DNA of 64,000 bases from Crossaster papposus (taxonomy: Eukaryota > Echinodermata > Asteroidea > Velatida > Solasteridae), in assembly GCA_037893245.1 (NCBI GenBank), contig JBAIAA010000251.1, forward strand, positions 2,170,001 through 2,234,000. The letters run 5' to 3'. The notes beneath the pieces are model-generated. The model saw only the letters and a program-made list of their open reading frames with translations, ran no database searches and was not told where the DNA came from. The first letter of the stretch is position 1. Every line of letters starts with the position of its first letter. A program made the position numbers and the translations under genes. This document shows positions 24,571 through 39,062 of this stretch, one piece after another.

Positions 24571-26992
24571 AAACTAGAACTACGTCTGTTCGAGGAACAG
24601 AACATAGGGCTTTTTCGCATTCACAATTTTTTTTTATTAAATATTTTAAAAATTGAACTTTTAAACCATCAAAACAATTTAAAATCATTGAAAACTAATT
24701 TAAGTTAATTTAAACAGAGTAAAATGAATTAAAACTGATTGAAACGATGACGTCACACGTTTGTGAACTTTGTGTGCAACTATCTATCACCTAACAACAC
24801 AAAATGAGGTGTTATGTTAACACGATCCGTTGCTGAGATATGCCTTCAACGTCTAAAAACGTAATAATTCAAATATAATCGTAATATGACGTAACATTTG
24901 TCAACATGACGCTAGAGGGCGCTTTAACATTTTATGAAGTCACTGTTAACTGTTTTGTTACTTACAACCTAGCCAGCGCCTAACATCGTTGAAAGTAAGT
25001 TAGCATCGTTTTCCACTTTTAAATTATAAGGCACTTCCGGTTTGGACCGGAAGGAAGTGTCAAGTCTTTTTGCATGTAATACAAATTATGAAGACCATGG
25101 ATTAATCTATCAATTTCCTTAAAAATCTAAATCAGATCTCTTACAGTTGATTTTATATTGATTTTCAAAGATTAAATTTAGAAATATTTGGTTGCTTGTA
25201 ATCTGACACTTGGTGACGTCATTGTGACGTAATTAACAGAAACTCGAGATCAGTCTTAACTTTGCTATTTGAAGCAAACATCTGGATTATATCTATAGCG
25301 GTTGATTTTTAAGCGACTTTTTAAAGTTTAAAGGATTTTTTTAATGTAACTTCCGGTTTGGTGATGTCATAAATATTTCTCCTTCCCAATATGCTCTAAG
25401 CATGAAGCTGATTATATACACCAGTTATAAAGTTATTTCAGCAAACTGTGCAACACACATCAACAGATTAATCATTTTAACCATTTTCAACCTGCCGCTA
25501 GAGGGCGCTATAACATGTTATGACGTCGCCGGAATTTTTTTGAATAGTTTATTCTAGCCAGACACTAACATCGTTGAAAGTAAGTTCATATCATTTTTCA
25601 CATTCAAATTATAAGGCACTTCCGGTTTTGACCGGAAGGAAAGGTCACGTGATTTCACGCACAGGAGATAAAATGAAGATCCTGGATTATTCGATTAATT
25701 GCCACAAAATTCAAGTTTCGGTCTTTTGCGGTTGATGTTTTATTGATTTTCCAAGATTAAATCAATTGCACCTTTAAGATAAGGTCACGTGGGCCTGATG
25801 ACGTCTTCCTCGTGGTGTCTGTCGGCGAGACTGGAGGAGTCACTATTGGGTCTTCACCTGGGTCGAGTTTATGGAAATACGACTTTGTTTTTCCGTTAAA
25901 AGGCTTTGAATTGTGCAAGCAACATTTACAAAGTCTACGGGGTTGGATTCTGCGTAGCCGAAAGCGTGTTTACCTACCTGTCGTACGCGGCGCCCTTCCC
26001 CATGGGCAATTTGATGACGTCATCCTGTTTCACAGGTTGGCGGCTAGTGTCCTCTTGGGTAAGCGTACATGTGCTTGCACGAACGATGTCAGTGGTGATA
26101 CATTCGCTCAATACATAATACCTTATCAGTGTATACGTACATGTACTAGCATGTATATTATACGTGTGCCATGCACACGTAAGGGGTCAATGCTTTTTTG
26201 CACCTAGGCCAAAACGATTACATTTCAAGGGTGCCGCAGGGTATGTTCAAGTTCGTTTTTTGCCCCAAAACACAGGGAAGTTCGAGAACTACTTTTACAT
26301 TAACCTTTAGAGCAAAAATCAAGATTGTATCTGTCAAGTTTAATTTTTTAGGAATTTTCAAAGGAAAAGGAGTCTTTTCATTCTAACTTCCGGCCTGGTG
26401 ACGTCATAATTTTTTTCTTCCCGTCAACTTGTTCCTAGCATGAAGCTGATTAAATACACCGGTTATAAAGTGATTTCAGCAAACTTCGCCACACACATCA
26501 ACAGATTATTCATTTTAATTTTTTTTCAAACAGCCGCTAGAGGGCGCTATAACATGTTATGACGTCACCAATATTTTTTTTGAAAAATACATTGTAGCCA
26601 GACACTAACATCGTTGAAAGTAAGTTCATATCATTTTTCACTTTTAAATTATGAGGCACTTCCGGTTTAGACCGGAAGGAAGGGTCACATGATTTCACGC
26701 ACACGAGATAAAATTAAGATCCTGGATTATTCTATCTATTGCCACAAAAATTAAGTTTCGGTCTTTTGCGGTTGATTTGTTATTGAATTTCAAAGATTAA
26801 ATCAATTACACCTTTAAGATGACGTCACGTGACCCCTGATGACGTCACCATGACGTATTTCTGCGAGACACGAGTTCACTATAGGGTCTTCACCTGGGTT
26901 AAGTTTTATGTAAATACGACTTTGTTTTCTATTAAAAGTGACGGGCAGAAAAAACGTGTACAAAGTCTATGGGGTTTAGGTTACTAAAAGAA

Positions 26993-27125
26993 AAGAAGAA
27001 AAAAAGAAGAAAAAAAAAAATCAGAACAAAAACAAAGGCTTTTTCGCAAAATTGCGAAAAAGCCAAAAAAAAAATCAGAACAAAAACAAAGGCTTTTTCG
27101 CAAAATTTGCGAAAAAGCCAAACAA
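26993..27125 (+). repeat. A-rich tract with two hairpins
   Basis: Hairpins at 27037-27064 and 27091-27119 have the standard arms. The tract then joins the ATATG-type stem without an intervening GAA run or CTAG. Confidence 0.7.
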
Positions 27126-29569
27126 GATATGTCTGTTCAAGGAACAGAGCATATGGCTTTTTCGCATTTTTTTGTTGTATTGTTCATTACATTTATGATT
27201 TCATTTAATACATTTCTTTACTTTAATTTTTTCAAAACTGCAAATTTTAAATTATTAATTGGATTATATCTCTCGCGGTTAATTTTCAGAAATGTTTAAA
27301 GGTTTTTTAATTGTAATTTCCGGTCTAGTGACGTCATATTACCGTGACGTAATTAACAGAAAGCTCGAGAGCTGTCTTAACTTTGCTATTTAAAGCAAAA
27401 ATCTGGATTATATCTATCGCGGTTGATTTTTAAGCGACGTTTTAAGGTTTTAAGGTCTTTTCATTGTAACTTCCGGTTTGGTGACGTCATCAATAAATCT
27501 CTTTCTCAATATGTTGTTAGCACGAAGCTGATTATATACACCGGTTATAAAGTGATTTCAGCAAACTTCGCCACACACATCAACAGATTATTCATTTTAA
27601 CCATTTTTCAACCTGCCGCTAGAGGGCGCTATAACGTGTTATGACGTCGCCGTTAATTATTTTGAAAAGTTTATTCTAGCCAGACACTAACATCGTTGAC
27701 AGTAAGTTCATATCATTTTTCAGTTTTAAATTATAAGGCACTTCCGGTTTGGACCGGAAGGAAGGGTCACGTGATTTTACGCACATGAGTTGAAATGAAG
27801 ATCTTTAATTATTCTATCTATCGAGAGCTGTCTTAACTTTGCTATTTCAAGCAAAAATCTGGATTATATCTATCGCGGTTGATTTTTAAGCGACGTTTTA
27901 AGGTTTTAAGGTCTTTTCATTGTAACTTCCGGTTTGGTGACGTCATCAATAAATATCGTTCTCAATATGTTCTCAGCACGAAGCTGATTATATACACCGG
28001 TTATAAAGTGATTTCAGCAAACTTCGCTACACACATCAACAGATTATTCATTTTAACATTTTTTCAACCTGCCGCTAGAGGGCGCTATAACGTGTTATGA
28101 CGTCGCCGGTAATTATTTTGAAAAGTTTATTCTAGCCAGACACTAACATCGTTGAAAGTAAGTTCATATCATTTTTCCGTTTTAAATTATAAGGCACTTC
28201 CGGTTTGGACCGGAAGGAAGGGTCACGTGATTTCACGCACACGGGATAAAATTAAGATCCTGCATTATCCTATCTATTGCCACAAAAATTAAGTTTCGGT
28301 CTTTTGCGGTTGATTTGTTATTGATTTTCAAAGATTAAATCAATTACACCTTTAAGATGACGTCACGTGACCCCTGATGACGTAACCATGACGTATTTCT
28401 GCGAGACACGAGTTTACTATATGGTTTTTACCTGGGTGTTAAGTTTTATGGAAATACGACTTTGTTTTTCGTTAAAAGTGCTTTGAATTGTGCAAACAAC
28501 GTTTACAAAATCTATGGGATTGGATTCTGCGTAGCCGAGAGCCTGTTTACCTACCTGTCGCACACGGTGCCCTTCCCCATAGGCAATTTGATGACGTCAT
28601 CCTGTTTCGCTTGTTGGCGGCTAGTGTCCTCTTGGGTGAGCGTACATTTGCATGCACGTACGATGTCAGTAGTAATACATTCGCTCAATGCATAGTACAC
28701 TATCAGTGTATACGTACGTACATATACAAGCATGTACACCCCTATTATACGTGTGCCATGCACATATAAGGGGTCAATGCTTTATGCGCTTAGGCCAAAA
28801 CGATTAAATTTCAAGGGTGCCGCAGGGTATGTCCAAGTTCGTTGTTTGCCAAAAAACACACGAAAGTTCGAGAACTACTTTTACACTAACCTTTAGAGCA
28901 AAAATCAAGATTGTATCTGTCATGATAAATTGTTTAGGAATTTTCAAAGGAAAAGGAGTCTTTTCATTCTAACTTCCGGTCTGGTGACGTCATAATTTGT
29001 TCTTCCCGTCAACTTGTTCCTAGCATGAAGCTGATTAAATACACCGGTTATAAAGTGATTTCAGCAAACTTCGCCACACACATCAACAGATTATTCATTT
29101 TAACAATTTTTCAAACTGCCGCTAGAGGGCGCTATAACATGTTATGACGTCACCAATACCTTTTTTGAAAAATACATTGTAGCCAGACACTAACATCGTT
29201 GAAAGTAAGTTCATATCATTTTTCACTTATAAATTATGAGGCACTTCCGGTTTAGACCGGAAGGAAGGGTCACGTGATTTCACGCACACGAGATAAAATT
29301 AAGATCCTGGATTATTCTATCTATTGCCACAAAAATTTAGTTTCGGTCTTGTGCGGTTGATTTGTTATTGAATTTCAAAGATTAAATCAATTACACCTTT
29401 AAGATGACGTCACGTGACACCTGATGACGTCACCATGACGTATTTCTGCGAGACACGAGTTCACTATAGGGTCTTCACCTGGGTTAAGTTTTATGTAAAT
29501 ACGACTTTGTTTTCTATTAAAAGTGACGGGCAGAAAAAACGTGTACAAAGTCTATGGGTTTAGGTTACT

Positions 29570-29660
29570 AAAAGAAAAGAAAAAAGAAGAAAAAAAAAAA
29601 TCAGAACAAAAACAAAGGCTTTTTCGCAAAATTGCGAAAAAGCCAACTACGTCTGTTCAA
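29570..29660 (+). repeat. A-rich tract with one hairpin
   Basis: A single hairpin at 29617-29644 is followed directly by CAACTACGTCTGTTCAAGG. A comparable single-hairpin tract is at 31022-31049. Confidence 0.7.
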
Positions 29661-30989
29661 GGAACAGAACATAGGGCTTTTTCGCTTTCGCATTTTTTTT
29701 TGAGTATTCTTTTTCAAAAAAACCGAATTTAAGTTAATTTAAACAGATTAAAATAAATTCAAACTGATTAAAACGATGACGTCACACGTTTCTGAACTTT
29801 TTGTGCAACTATCTATCACCTAACAACACAAAATGAGGTGTTATGTTAACACGATCCTTTGCTGAGATATGCCTTCAACGTCTAAAAACGTAATAATTCA
29901 AACATAATCGTAATATGACGTAACATTTGTCAACATGACGCTATAGGGCGCTTTAACATTTTATGAAGTCACGGTTAACATTTTTGTTACTTACAACCTA
30001 GCCAGCTCCTAACATCGTTGAAAGTAAGTTCACATCGTTTTTTACTTTTAAATTATAAGGAAATTCCGGTTTGGACCGGAAGGAAGTGTCAGGTCTTTTT
30101 GCATGTAATACAAATTATGAAGACCATGGATTAATCTATCAATTCCCCTAAAAATCTAAATCAGATCTCTTACAGTTGATTTTATATTGATTTTCAAAGA
30201 TTAAATTTAGAAATATTTGGTTGCTTGTAATCTGACACTTGATGACGTCATCGTGACGTAATTAACAGAAAGCTCGAGAGCTGTCTTAACTGTGCTATTT
30301 AAAGCAAAAATCTGGATTATATCTATCGCGGTTGATTTTTAAGCGACGTTTTAAGGTTTTAAGGTCTTTTTATTGTAACTTCCGGTTTGGTGACGTCATC
30401 AATAAATCTCTTTCTCAATATGTTCTTAGCACGAAGCTGATTATATACACCGGTTATGAAGTGATTTCAGCAAACTTCGCCACACACACCAACAAATTAT
30501 GCATTTTAACCATGTTTCAACCTGCCGCTAGAGGGCGCTATAACGTGTTATGACGTCGCCGGTAATTTTTTGAAAAGTTTATTCTAGCCAGACACTAACA
30601 TCGTTGAAATTAAGTTCATATCATTTTCCAGTTTTAAATTATAAGGCACTTCCGGTTTGGACCGGAAGGAAGGGTCACGTGATTTCACGCACATGAGATG
30701 AAATGAAGATCCTTAATTATTCTATCTATTGCCACAAAAATCAAGTTTAGGTCTTTCGCGGTTGATTTGTTATTGATTTTCAAAGATTAAATCAATTGCA
30801 CCTTTAAGATGACGTCACGTGACCCCTGATGACGTCACCATGTCGTATGTCGGCTAGGCACGAGCTTACAATAGGGTCTTCACTTGGGTTAAGTTTTATG
30901 GTAATACGACTTTGCTTTCTACTAAAAGTGACGTGCAGGAAAAACGTGTACAAAGTCTATGGGGTTTAGGTTACTAAAAGAAAAGAAAA

Positions 30990-33900
30990 AAGAAGAAAAA
31001 AAAAATCAGAACAAAAACAAAGGCTTTTTCGCAAAATTGCGAAAAAGCCAAAAAGAAGAAAAGAACTACGTCTGTTCAAGGAACAGAACATAGGGCTTTT
31101 CCGCTTTCGCATTTTTTTAGAGTATTTGTTTTCAAAAAAACCGAATTTAAGTTAATTTAAACAGATTAAAATAAATTCAAACTGATTAAAACGATGACGT
31201 CACACGTTTCTGAACTTTTTGTGCAACTATCTATCACCTAACAACACAAAAATGAGGTGTTATGTTAACACGATCCTTTGCTGAGATATGCCTTCAACGT
31301 CTAAAAACGTAATAATTCAAATATAATCGTAATATGACGTAACATTTGTCAACATGACGCTAGAGGGCGCTTTAACATTTTATGAAGTCACTGTTAACAT
31401 TTTTGTTACTTACAATCTAGCCAGCTCCTAACATCGTTGAAAGTAAGTTCACATCGTTTTTTACTTTTAAATTATAAGAAACTTCCGGTTTGGACCGGAA
31501 GGAAGTGTCAGGTCTTTTTGAATGTAATACAAATTATGAAGACCATGGATTAATCTATCAATCCCCCTAAAAATCTAAATCAGATCTCTTACAGTTGATT
31601 TTATATTGATTTTCAAAGATTAAATTTATAAATATTTGGTGGCTTGTAATCTGACACTTGATGACGTCATTGTGACGTAATTAACAGAAAGCTCGAGAGC
31701 TGTCTTAACTGTGCTAGTTTAAAGCAAAAATCTGGATTATATCTATCGCGGTTGATTTTTAAGCGACGTTTTAAGGTTTTAAGGTCTTTTTATTGTAACT
31801 TCCGGTTTGGTGACGTCATCAATAAATCTCTTTCTCAATATGTTCTTAGCACGAAGCTGATTATATACACCGGTTATGAAGTGATTTCAGCAAACTTCGC
31901 CACACACACCAACAAATTATGCATTTTAACCATGTTTCAACCTGCCGCTAGAGGGCGCTATAACGTGTTATGACGTCGCCGGTAATTTTTTGAAAAGTTT
32001 ATTCTAGCCAGACACTAACATCGTTGAAATTAAGTTCATATCATTTTCCAGTTTTAAATTATAAGGCACTTCCGGTTTGGACCGGAAGGAAGGGTCACGT
32101 GATTTCACGCACATGAGATGAAATGAAGATCCTTAATTATTCTATCTATTGCCACAAAAATCAAGTTTAGGTCTTTCGCGGTTGATTTGTTATTGATTTT
32201 CAAAGATTAAATCAATTGCACCTTTAAGATGACGTCACGTGACCCCTGATGACGTCACCATGTCGTATGTCGGCTAGGCACGAGCTTACAATAGGGTCTT
32301 CACTTGGGTTAAGTTTTATGGTAATACGACTTTGCTTTCTACTAAAAGTGACGTGCAGGAAAAACGTGTACAAAGTCTATGGGGTTTAGGTTACTAAAAG
32401 AAAAGAAAAAAGAAGAAAACTAGAACTACGTCTGTTCGAGGAACAGGACATAGGGCTTTTTCGCATTCACAATTTTTTTTTATTAAATATTTAAAAAATT
32501 GAACTTTTAAACCATCAAAACAATTTAAAATCATTGAAAACTAATTTAAGTTAATTTAAACAGAGTAAAATGAATTAAAACTGTTTTAAACGATGACGTC
32601 ACACGTTTGTGAACTTTTTGTGCAACTATCTATCACCTAACAACACAAAATGAGGTGTTATGTTAACACGATTCGTTGCTGAGATATGCCTTCAACGTCT
32701 AAAAACGTAATAATTCAAATATAATCGTAATATGACGTAACATTTGTCAACATGACGCTAGAGGGCGCTTTAACATTTTATGAAGTCACTGTTAACTTTT
32801 GTGTTACTTACAACCTAGCCAGCGCCTAACATCGTTGAAAGTAAGTTAGCATCGTTTTCCACTTTTAAATTATAAGGCACTTCCGGTTTGGACCGGAAGG
32901 AAGTGTCAAGTCTTTTTGCATGTAATACAAATTATGAAGACCATGGATTAATCTATCAATTTCCTTAAAAATCTAAATCAGATCTCTTACAGTTGATTTT
33001 ATATTTATTTTCAAAGATTAAATTTAGAAATATTTGGTTGCTTGTAATCTGACACTTGATGACGTCATTGTGACGTAATTAACAGAAACTCGAGATCAGT
33101 CTTAACTTTGCTATTTGAAGCAAACATCTGGATTATATCTATAGCGGTTGATTTTTAAGCGACTTTTTAAAGTTTAAAGGATTTTTTTATTGTAACTTCC
33201 GGTTTGGTGTCGTCATAAATATTTCTCCTTCCCAATATGCTCTATAATAAAGTTATTTCAGCAAACTTTGCAACACACATCAACAGATTAATCATTTTAA
33301 CCATTTTCAACCTGCCGCTAGAGGGCGCTATAACATGTTATGACGTCGCCGGAATTTTTTTGAATAGTTTATTCTAGCCAGACACTAACATCGTTGAAAG
33401 TAAGTTCATATCATTTTTCACATTCAAATTATAAGGCACTTCCGGTTTTGACCGGAAGGAAAGGTCACGTGATTTCACGCACAGGAGATAAAATGAAGAT
33501 CCTGGATTATTCGATTAATTGCCACAAAATTCAAGTTTCGGTCTTTTGCGGTTGATGTTTTATTGATTTTCCAAGATTAAATCAATTGCACCTTTAAGAT
33601 AAGGTCACGTGGGCCTGATGACGTCTTCCTCGTGGTGTCTGTCGGCGAGACTGGAGTTCACTATTGGGTCTTCACCTGGGTCGAGTTTATGGAAATACGA
33701 CTTTGTTTTTCCGTTAAAAGTGCTTTGAATTGTGCAAGCAACGTTTACAAAGTCTACGGGGTTGGATTCTGCGTAGCCGAAAGCGTGTTTACCTACCTGT
33801 CGTACGCGGCGCCCTTCCTCATGGGCAACTTGATGACGTCATCCTGTTTCACAGGTTGGCGGCTAGTGTCATCTTGGGTGAGCGTAATTGTGCTTGCACG

Positions 33901-36900
33901 AACGATGTCAGTGGTGATACATTCGCTCAATACATAATGCACTATCGGTGTATACGTACATGTACTAGCATGTATATTATACGTGTGGCACGCACACGTA
34001 AGGGGTCAATGCTTTTTGCACCTAGGCCAAAACGATTACATTTCAAGGGTGCCGCAGGGTATGTTCAAGTTCGTTTTTTGCCCCAAAACACAGGGAAGTT
34101 CGAGAACTACTTTTACATTAACCTTTAGAGCAAAAATCAAGATTGTATCTGTCAAGTTTAATTTTTTTGGAATTTTCAAAGGAAAAAGAGTCTTTTCATT
34201 CTAACTTCCGGTCTGGTGACGTCATAATTTTTTTTTCCCGTCAACTTGTTCCTAGCATGAAGCTGATTAAATACACCGGTTATAAAGTGATTTCAGCAAA
34301 CTTCGCCACACACATCAACAGATTATTCATTTTAACCATTATTCAAACTGCCGCTAGAGGGCGCTATAACATGTTATGACGTCACCAATTTTTTTTGGAA
34401 AAATACATTGTAGCCAGACACTAACATCGTTGAAAGTAAGTTCATATCATTTTTCACTTTCAAATTATGAGGCACTTCCGGTTTAGACCGGAAGGAAGGG
34501 TCACGTGATTTCACGCACGCGAGATAAAATCAAGATCCTGGATTATTCTATCTATTGCCACAAAAATTAAGTTTCGGTCTTTTGCGGTTGATTTGTTATT
34601 GATTTTCAAAGATTAAATCAATTACACCTTTAAGATGACGTCACGTGACCCCTGATGACGTCACCATGACGTATTTCTGCGAGACACGAGTTCACTATGG
34701 GGTCTTCACCTGGGTTAAGTTTTATTTAAATACGACTTTGTTTTCGATTAAAAGTGACGGGCAGAAAAAACGTGTACAAAGTCTATGGGGTTTAGGTTAC
34801 TAAAAGAAAAGAAAAAAGAAGAAGAAAAAAAAAAATCAGAACAAAAACAAAGGCTTTTTCGCAAAATTTGCGAAAAAGCCAAAAAAAAATCAGAACAAAA
34901 ACAAAGGCTTTTTCGCAAAATTGCGAAAAAGCCAAAAAAAATCAGAACAAAAACAAAGGCTTTTTCGCAAAATTTGCGAAAAAGCCAAAAAAAGAAGAAG
35001 AAAAAAAAAAATCAGAACAAAAACAAAGGCTTTTTCGCAAAATTGCGAAAAAGCCAAAAAGAAGAAAAGAACTACGTCTGTTCAAGGAACAGAACATAGG
35101 GCTTTTCCGCTTTCGCATTTTTTTAGAGTATTTGTTTTCAAAAAAACCGAATTTAAGTTAATTTAAACAGATTAAAATAAATTCAAACTGATTAAAACGA
35201 TGACGTCACACGTTTCTGAACTTTTTGTGCAACTATCTATCACCTAACAACACAAAAATGAGGTGTTATGTTAACACGATCCTTTGCTGAGATATGCCTT
35301 CAACGTCTAAAAACGTAATAATTCAAATATAATCGTAATATGACGTAACATTTGTCAACATGACGCTAGAGGGCGCTTTAACATTTTATGAAGTCACTGT
35401 TAACATTTTTGTTACTTACAATCTAGCCAGCTCCTAACATCGTTGAAAGTAAGTTCACATCGTTTTTTACTTTTAAATTATAAGAAACTTCCGGTTTGGA
35501 CCGGAAGGAAGTGTCAGGTCTTTTTGAATGTAATACAAATTATGAAGACCATGGATTAATCTATCAATCCCCCTAAAAATCTAAATCAGATCTCTTACAG
35601 TTGATTTTATATTGATTTTCAAAGATTAAATTTATAAATATTTGGTGGCTTGTAATCTGACACTTGATGACGTCATTGTGACGTAATTAACAGAAAGCTC
35701 GAGAGCTGTCTTAACTGTGCTAGTTTAAAGCAAAAATCTGGATTATATCTATCGCGGTTGATTTTTAAGCGACGTTTTAAGGTTTTAAGGTCTTTTTATT
35801 GTAACTTCCGGTTTGGTGACGTCATCAATAAATCTCTTTCTCAATATGTTCTTAGCACGAAGCTGATTATATACACCGGTTATGAAGTGATTTCAGCAAA
35901 CTTCGCCACACACACCAACAAATTATGCATTTTAACCATGTTTCAACCTGCCGCTAGAGGGCGCTATAACGTGTTATGACGTCGCCGGTAATTTTTTGAA
36001 AAGTTTATTCTAGCCAGACACTAACATCGTTGAAATTAAGTTCATATCATTTTCCAGTTTTAAATTATAAGGCACTTCCGGTTTGGACCGGAAGGAAGGG
36101 TCACGTGATTTCACGCACATGAGATGAAATGAAGATCCTTAATTATTCTATCTATTGCCACAAAAATCAAGTTTAGGTCTTTCGCGGTTGATTTGTTATT
36201 GATTTTCAAAGATTAAATCAATTGCACCTTTAAGATGACGTCACGTGACCCCTGATGACGTCACCATGTCGTATGTCGGCTAGGCACGAGCTTACAATAG
36301 GGTCTTCACTTGGGTTAAGTTTTATGGTAATACGACTTTGCTTTCTACTAAAAGTGACGTGCAGGAAAAACGTGTACAAAGTCTATGGGGTTTAGGTTAC
36401 TAAAAGAAAAGAAAAAAGAAGAAAACTAGAACTACGTCTGTTCGAGGAACAGGACATAGGGCTTTTTCGCATTCACAATTTTTTTTTATTAAATATTTAA
36501 AAAATTGAACTTTTAAACCATCAAAACAATTTAAAATCATTGAAAACTAATTTAAGTTAATTTAAACAGAGTAAAATGAATTAAAACTGTTTTAAACGAT
36601 GACGTCACACGTTTGTGAACTTTTTGTGCAACTATCTATCACCTAACAACACAAAATGAGGTGTTATGTTAACACGATTCGTTGCTGAGATATGCCTTCA
36701 ACGTCTAAAAACGTAATAATTCAAATATAATCGTAATATGACGTAACATTTGTCAACATGACGCTAGAGGGCGCTTTAACATTTTATGAAGTCACTGTTA
36801 ACTTTTGTGTTACTTACAACCTAGCCAGCGCCTAACATCGTTGAAAGTAAGTTAGCATCGTTTTCCACTTTTAAATTATAAGGCACTTCCGGTTTGGACC

Positions 36901-39062
36901 GGAAGGAAGTGTCAAGTCTTTTTGCATGTAATACAAATTATGAAGACCATGGATTAATCTATCAATTTCCTTAAAAATCTAAATCAGATCTCTTACAGTT
37001 GATTTTATATTTATTTTCAAAGATTAAATTTAGAAATATTTGGTTGCTTGTAATCTGACACTTGATGACGTCATTGTGACGTAATTAACAGAAACTCGAG
37101 ATCAGTCTTAACTTTGCTATTTGAAGCAAACATCTGGATTATATCTATAGCGGTTGATTTTTAAGCGACTTTTTAAAGTTTAAAGGATTTTTTTATTGTA
37201 ACTTCCGGTTTGGTGTCGTCATAAATATTTCTCCTTCCCAATATGCTCTATAATAAAGTTATTTCAGCAAACTTTGCAACACACATCAACAGATTAATCA
37301 TTTTAACCATTTTCAACCTGCCGCTAGAGGGCGCTATAACATGTTATGACGTCGCCGGAATTTTTTTGAATAGTTTATTCTAGCCAGACACTAACATCGT
37401 TGAAAGTAAGTTCATATCATTTTTCACATTCAAATTATAAGGCACTTCCGGTTTTGACCGGAAGGAAAGGTCACGTGATTTCACGCACAGGAGATAAAAT
37501 GAAGATCCTGGATTATTCGATTAATTGCCACAAAATTCAAGTTTCGGTCTTTTGCGGTTGATGTTTTATTGATTTTCCAAGATTAAATCAATTGCACCTT
37601 TAAGATAAGGTCACGTGGGCCTGATGACGTCTTCCTCGTGGTGTCTGTCGGCGAGACTGGAGTTCACTATTGGGTCTTCACCTGGGTCGAGTTTATGGAA
37701 ATACGACTTTGTTTTTCCGTTAAAAGTGCTTTGAATTGTGCAAGCAACGTTTACAAAGTCTACGGGGTTGGATTCTGCGTAGCCGAAAGCGTGTTTACCT
37801 ACCTGTCGTACGCGGCGCCCTTCCTCATGGGCAACTTGATGACGTCATCCTGTTTCACAGGTTGGCGGCTAGTGTCATCTTGGGTGAGCGTAATTGTGCT
37901 TGCACGAACGATGTCAGTGGTGATACATTCGCTCAATACATAATGCACTATCGGTGTATACGTACATGTACTAGCATGTATATTATACGTGTGGCACGCA
38001 CACGTAAGGGGTCAATGCTTTTTGCACCTAGGCCAAAACGATTACATTTCAAGGGTGCCGCAGGGTATGTTCAAGTTCGTTTTTTGCCCCAAAACACAGG
38101 GAAGTTCGAGAACTACTTTTACATTAACCTTTAGAGCAAAAATCAAGATTGTATCTGTCAAGTTTAATTTTTTTGGAATTTTCAAAGGAAAAAGAGTCTT
38201 TTCATTCTAACTTCCGGTCTGGTGACGTCATAATTTTTTTTTCCCGTCAACTTGTTCCTAGCATGAAGCTGATTAAATACACCGGTTATAAAGTGATTTC
38301 AGCAAACTTCGCCACACACATCAACAGATTATTCATTTTAACCATTATTCAAACTGCCGCTAGAGGGCGCTATAACATGTTATGACGTCACCAATTTTTT
38401 TTGGAAAAATACATTGTAGCCAGACACTAACATCGTTGAAAGTAAGTTCATATCATTTTTCACTTTCAAATTATGAGGCACTTCCGGTTTAGACCGGAAG
38501 GAAGGGTCACGTGATTTCACGCACGCGAGATAAAATCAAGATCCTGGATTATTCTATCTATTGCCACAAAAATTAAGTTTCGGTCTTTTGCGGTTGATTT
38601 GTTATTGATTTTCAAAGATTAAATCAATTACACCTTTAAGATGACGTCACGTGACCCCTGATGACGTCACCATGACGTATTTCTGCGAGACACGAGTTCA
38701 CTATGGGGTCTTCACCTGGGTTAAGTTTTATTTAAATACGACTTTGTTTTCGATTAAAAGTGACGGGCAGAAAAAACGTGTACAAAGTCTATGGGGTTTA
38801 GGTTACTAAAAGAAAAGAAAAAAGAAGAAGAAAAAAAAAAATCAGAACAAAAACAAAGGCTTTTTCGCAAAATTTGCGAAAAAGCCAAAAAAAAATCAGA
38901 ACAAAAACAAAGGCTTTTTCGCAAAATTGCGAAAAAGCCAAAAAAAATCAGAACAAAAACAAAGGCTTTTTCGCAAAATTTGCGAAAAAGCCAAAAAAAG
39001 AAGAAGAAAAAAAAAAATCAGAACAAAAACAAAGGCTTTTTCGCAAAATTGCGAAAAAGCCA
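30990..39062 (+). repeat. Tandem duplication of a 4,006-bp block
   Basis: Positions from about 30,990 to 35,056 recur at +4,006 (to 39,062). I found no difference at the private variants I compared, for example GGTGTCGTCATAAAT at about 33,206 and 37,212, and GAACAGGACATAGGG at about 32,442 and 36,448. Both limits of the match lie in the A-rich hairpin tracts. Each copy spans about five hairpin-delimited units. The near identity means a very recent duplication or an assembly artefact. Confidence 0.85.
34800..35060 (+). repeat. A-rich tract with four hairpins
   Basis: Four GGCTTTTTCGC hairpins occur at roughly 53-bp steps, with loops alternating between AAAATTT and AAAATT. Each is preceded by ATCAGAACAAAAACAAA. 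The tract ends in GAAGAAAAGAACTACG. Confidence 0.75.

Noticed and set aside
34785..35166. Lysine-rich frames such as KKKSEQKQRLFRKICEKAKK
   Set aside because: They are translations of the A/GAA tract and its hairpins on both strands, in several frames at once.
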